This document shows, piece after piece, positions 5,167 through 5,579 of a stretch of DNA of 5,579 bases. Source of the DNA: CAIKMD01 sp035533255 (GTDB lineage Bacteria > Pseudomonadota > Alphaproteobacteria > ATCC43930 > CGMCC-115725). The position numbers and the translations under genes are program-made. The stretch lies in assembly GCA_035533255.1 (NCBI GenBank), contig DATLUE010000342.1, positions 1-5,579 on the forward strand, in the 5' to 3' direction. The notes below the pieces were generated by a model, which was given only the letters and a program-made list of their open reading frames with translations, had not been told where the DNA came from and ran no database searches. How positions within the stretch are numbered: the stretch's first letter is position 1; every line of letters starts with the position of its first letter.

Positions 5167-5579
5167 GCGGCACTCGCGCGGCGGGCGAGCGAGGCTGCGA
5201 GTTCCTCGATCGCGCGCGCCAGCTTGGCCGCGCCCATCTCGAGCGGCGGCAAGGAACGTACATCAATCGACCGCGCCATCGCCGCGGCGAGCGCGCAATA
5301 ATCGGCAGCGCTATCTGCGACGAAACGCTTGCCGAGGCCGCGACCGGCCAGAAACGCGCCGTAGGGCTCGCCGGCCATCGCGACCGCCGGGACGCCGCAG
5401 ACGAGCGCTTCGGCCGCCGCGCGCGGCGACGCGCCGCACAGCGGCAGCAAGGCGATATCGACCGTGCGATAGAATTCGCCCGGGCTTGCGGCGCTGCGAA
5501 GATCGATGCGCGCGGCCAGGCTTTGGCCGAAACACGCGATCAGCCGCGCCACATTGGCGTTGTGGTCCATGTCGCGCGC
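5163..5579 (-). CDS. OGT/SPINDLY-like (GT41-type) glycosyltransferase, C-terminal end only
   Basis: The last 138 codons of a gene that enters from the right edge. The frame is open through the window end (Ala-Arg-Asp precede the Met at 5570), so that ATG is probably internal. FYRTVDIALLPL, AAAEALVCGVPAVAMAGEPYGAFLAG and LGKRFVADSAADYCALA align in order with the end of the bacterial O-GlcNAc transferase catalytic domain (y..vDIaLDpfPy; EALwmGVPvVtlaGd; LVAes..dYvalA). The usual GGTTT nucleotide-binding loop after DPFPYN is replaced by CGASPRAA, so the fit is divergent. These enzymes usually carry N-terminal TPR repeats, which would lie outside the window. The stop overlaps the maf start by 4 bp, so the two are probably one operon. 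A FlmG-like flagellin glycosyltransferase role is attractive given the context but unproven; another GT-B family is possible. Confidence 0.62.
   Translation of the reverse strand, partial: ARDMDHNANVARLIACFGQSLAARIDLRSAASPGEFYRTVDIALLPLCGASPRAAAEALVCGVPAVAMAGEPYGAFLAGRGLGKRFVADSAADYCALAAAMARSIDVRSLPPLEMGAAKLARAIEELAASLARRASAA

Noticed and set aside
4306..5301. Long + strand open frame antisense to maf
   Set aside because: Its product is Arg/Ala/Asp/His-rich without recognisable motifs, while the opposite strand encodes a full-length Maf protein; it is a GC-driven shadow.

Overview
This GC-rich window carries GC-biased third codon positions and looks like part of an alphaproteobacterial chromosome. 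A Rhodospirillales-like flagellated bacterium is the best guess, based on the style of its PseC, Maf and OGT-like proteins; no rRNA or other phylogenetic marker is present to prove it. The theme is nonulosonic acid (pseudaminic acid type) synthesis and its transfer to protein, most likely flagellin.

Left block (1-1458, + strand): the 3' part of a DegT/DnrJ/EryC1 aminotransferase that closely resembles PseC is fused by an ATGA overlap to an SpsF-like nucleotidyltransferase. Together they look like the end of a sugar-biosynthesis operon that enters from the left. Middle block (1471-2123, - strand): a two-gene toxin-antitoxin module, Phd/VapB-like antitoxin then VapC-like PIN toxin, sits head-on against the sugar operon with only 12 bp between the stops. 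An intergenic region of about 144 bp, with an inverted repeat next to the antitoxin start, separates it from a divergent + strand gene (2268-3155). That gene encodes an unrecognised 295-residue Gln/Ala/Ser/Thr/Asn/Leu-rich helical protein with no Cys or Trp, whose composition is flagellin-like. Right block (3190-5579, - strand): a full-length Maf/DUF115 glycosyltransferase preceded, again with an ATGA overlap, by the C-terminal end of an OGT/SPINDLY-like (GT41-type) glycosyltransferase that enters from the right edge.

How the genes may work together: PseC-type transamination and the SpsF-like enzyme would help make a nucleotide-activated nine-carbon or amino sugar. Maf, and perhaps the OGT-like enzyme, would then transfer sugar to Ser/Thr residues of an axial or flagellar protein. 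The uncharacterised Ser/Thr/Gln-rich protein next to maf is a candidate substrate or partner, which is inference only. The toxin-antitoxin pair appears to be an unrelated accessory insertion.

Notable DNA structure: a 24-bp perfect palindrome and a 9-bp hairpin inside pseC; a 17-bp perfect inverted repeat with a nested hairpin at the convergent gene ends (3156-3237); and an AT-rich hairpin island inside the 3' end of maf (about 3290-3340). No tRNA, rRNA, CRISPR array, insertion sequence or clear phage element was seen.
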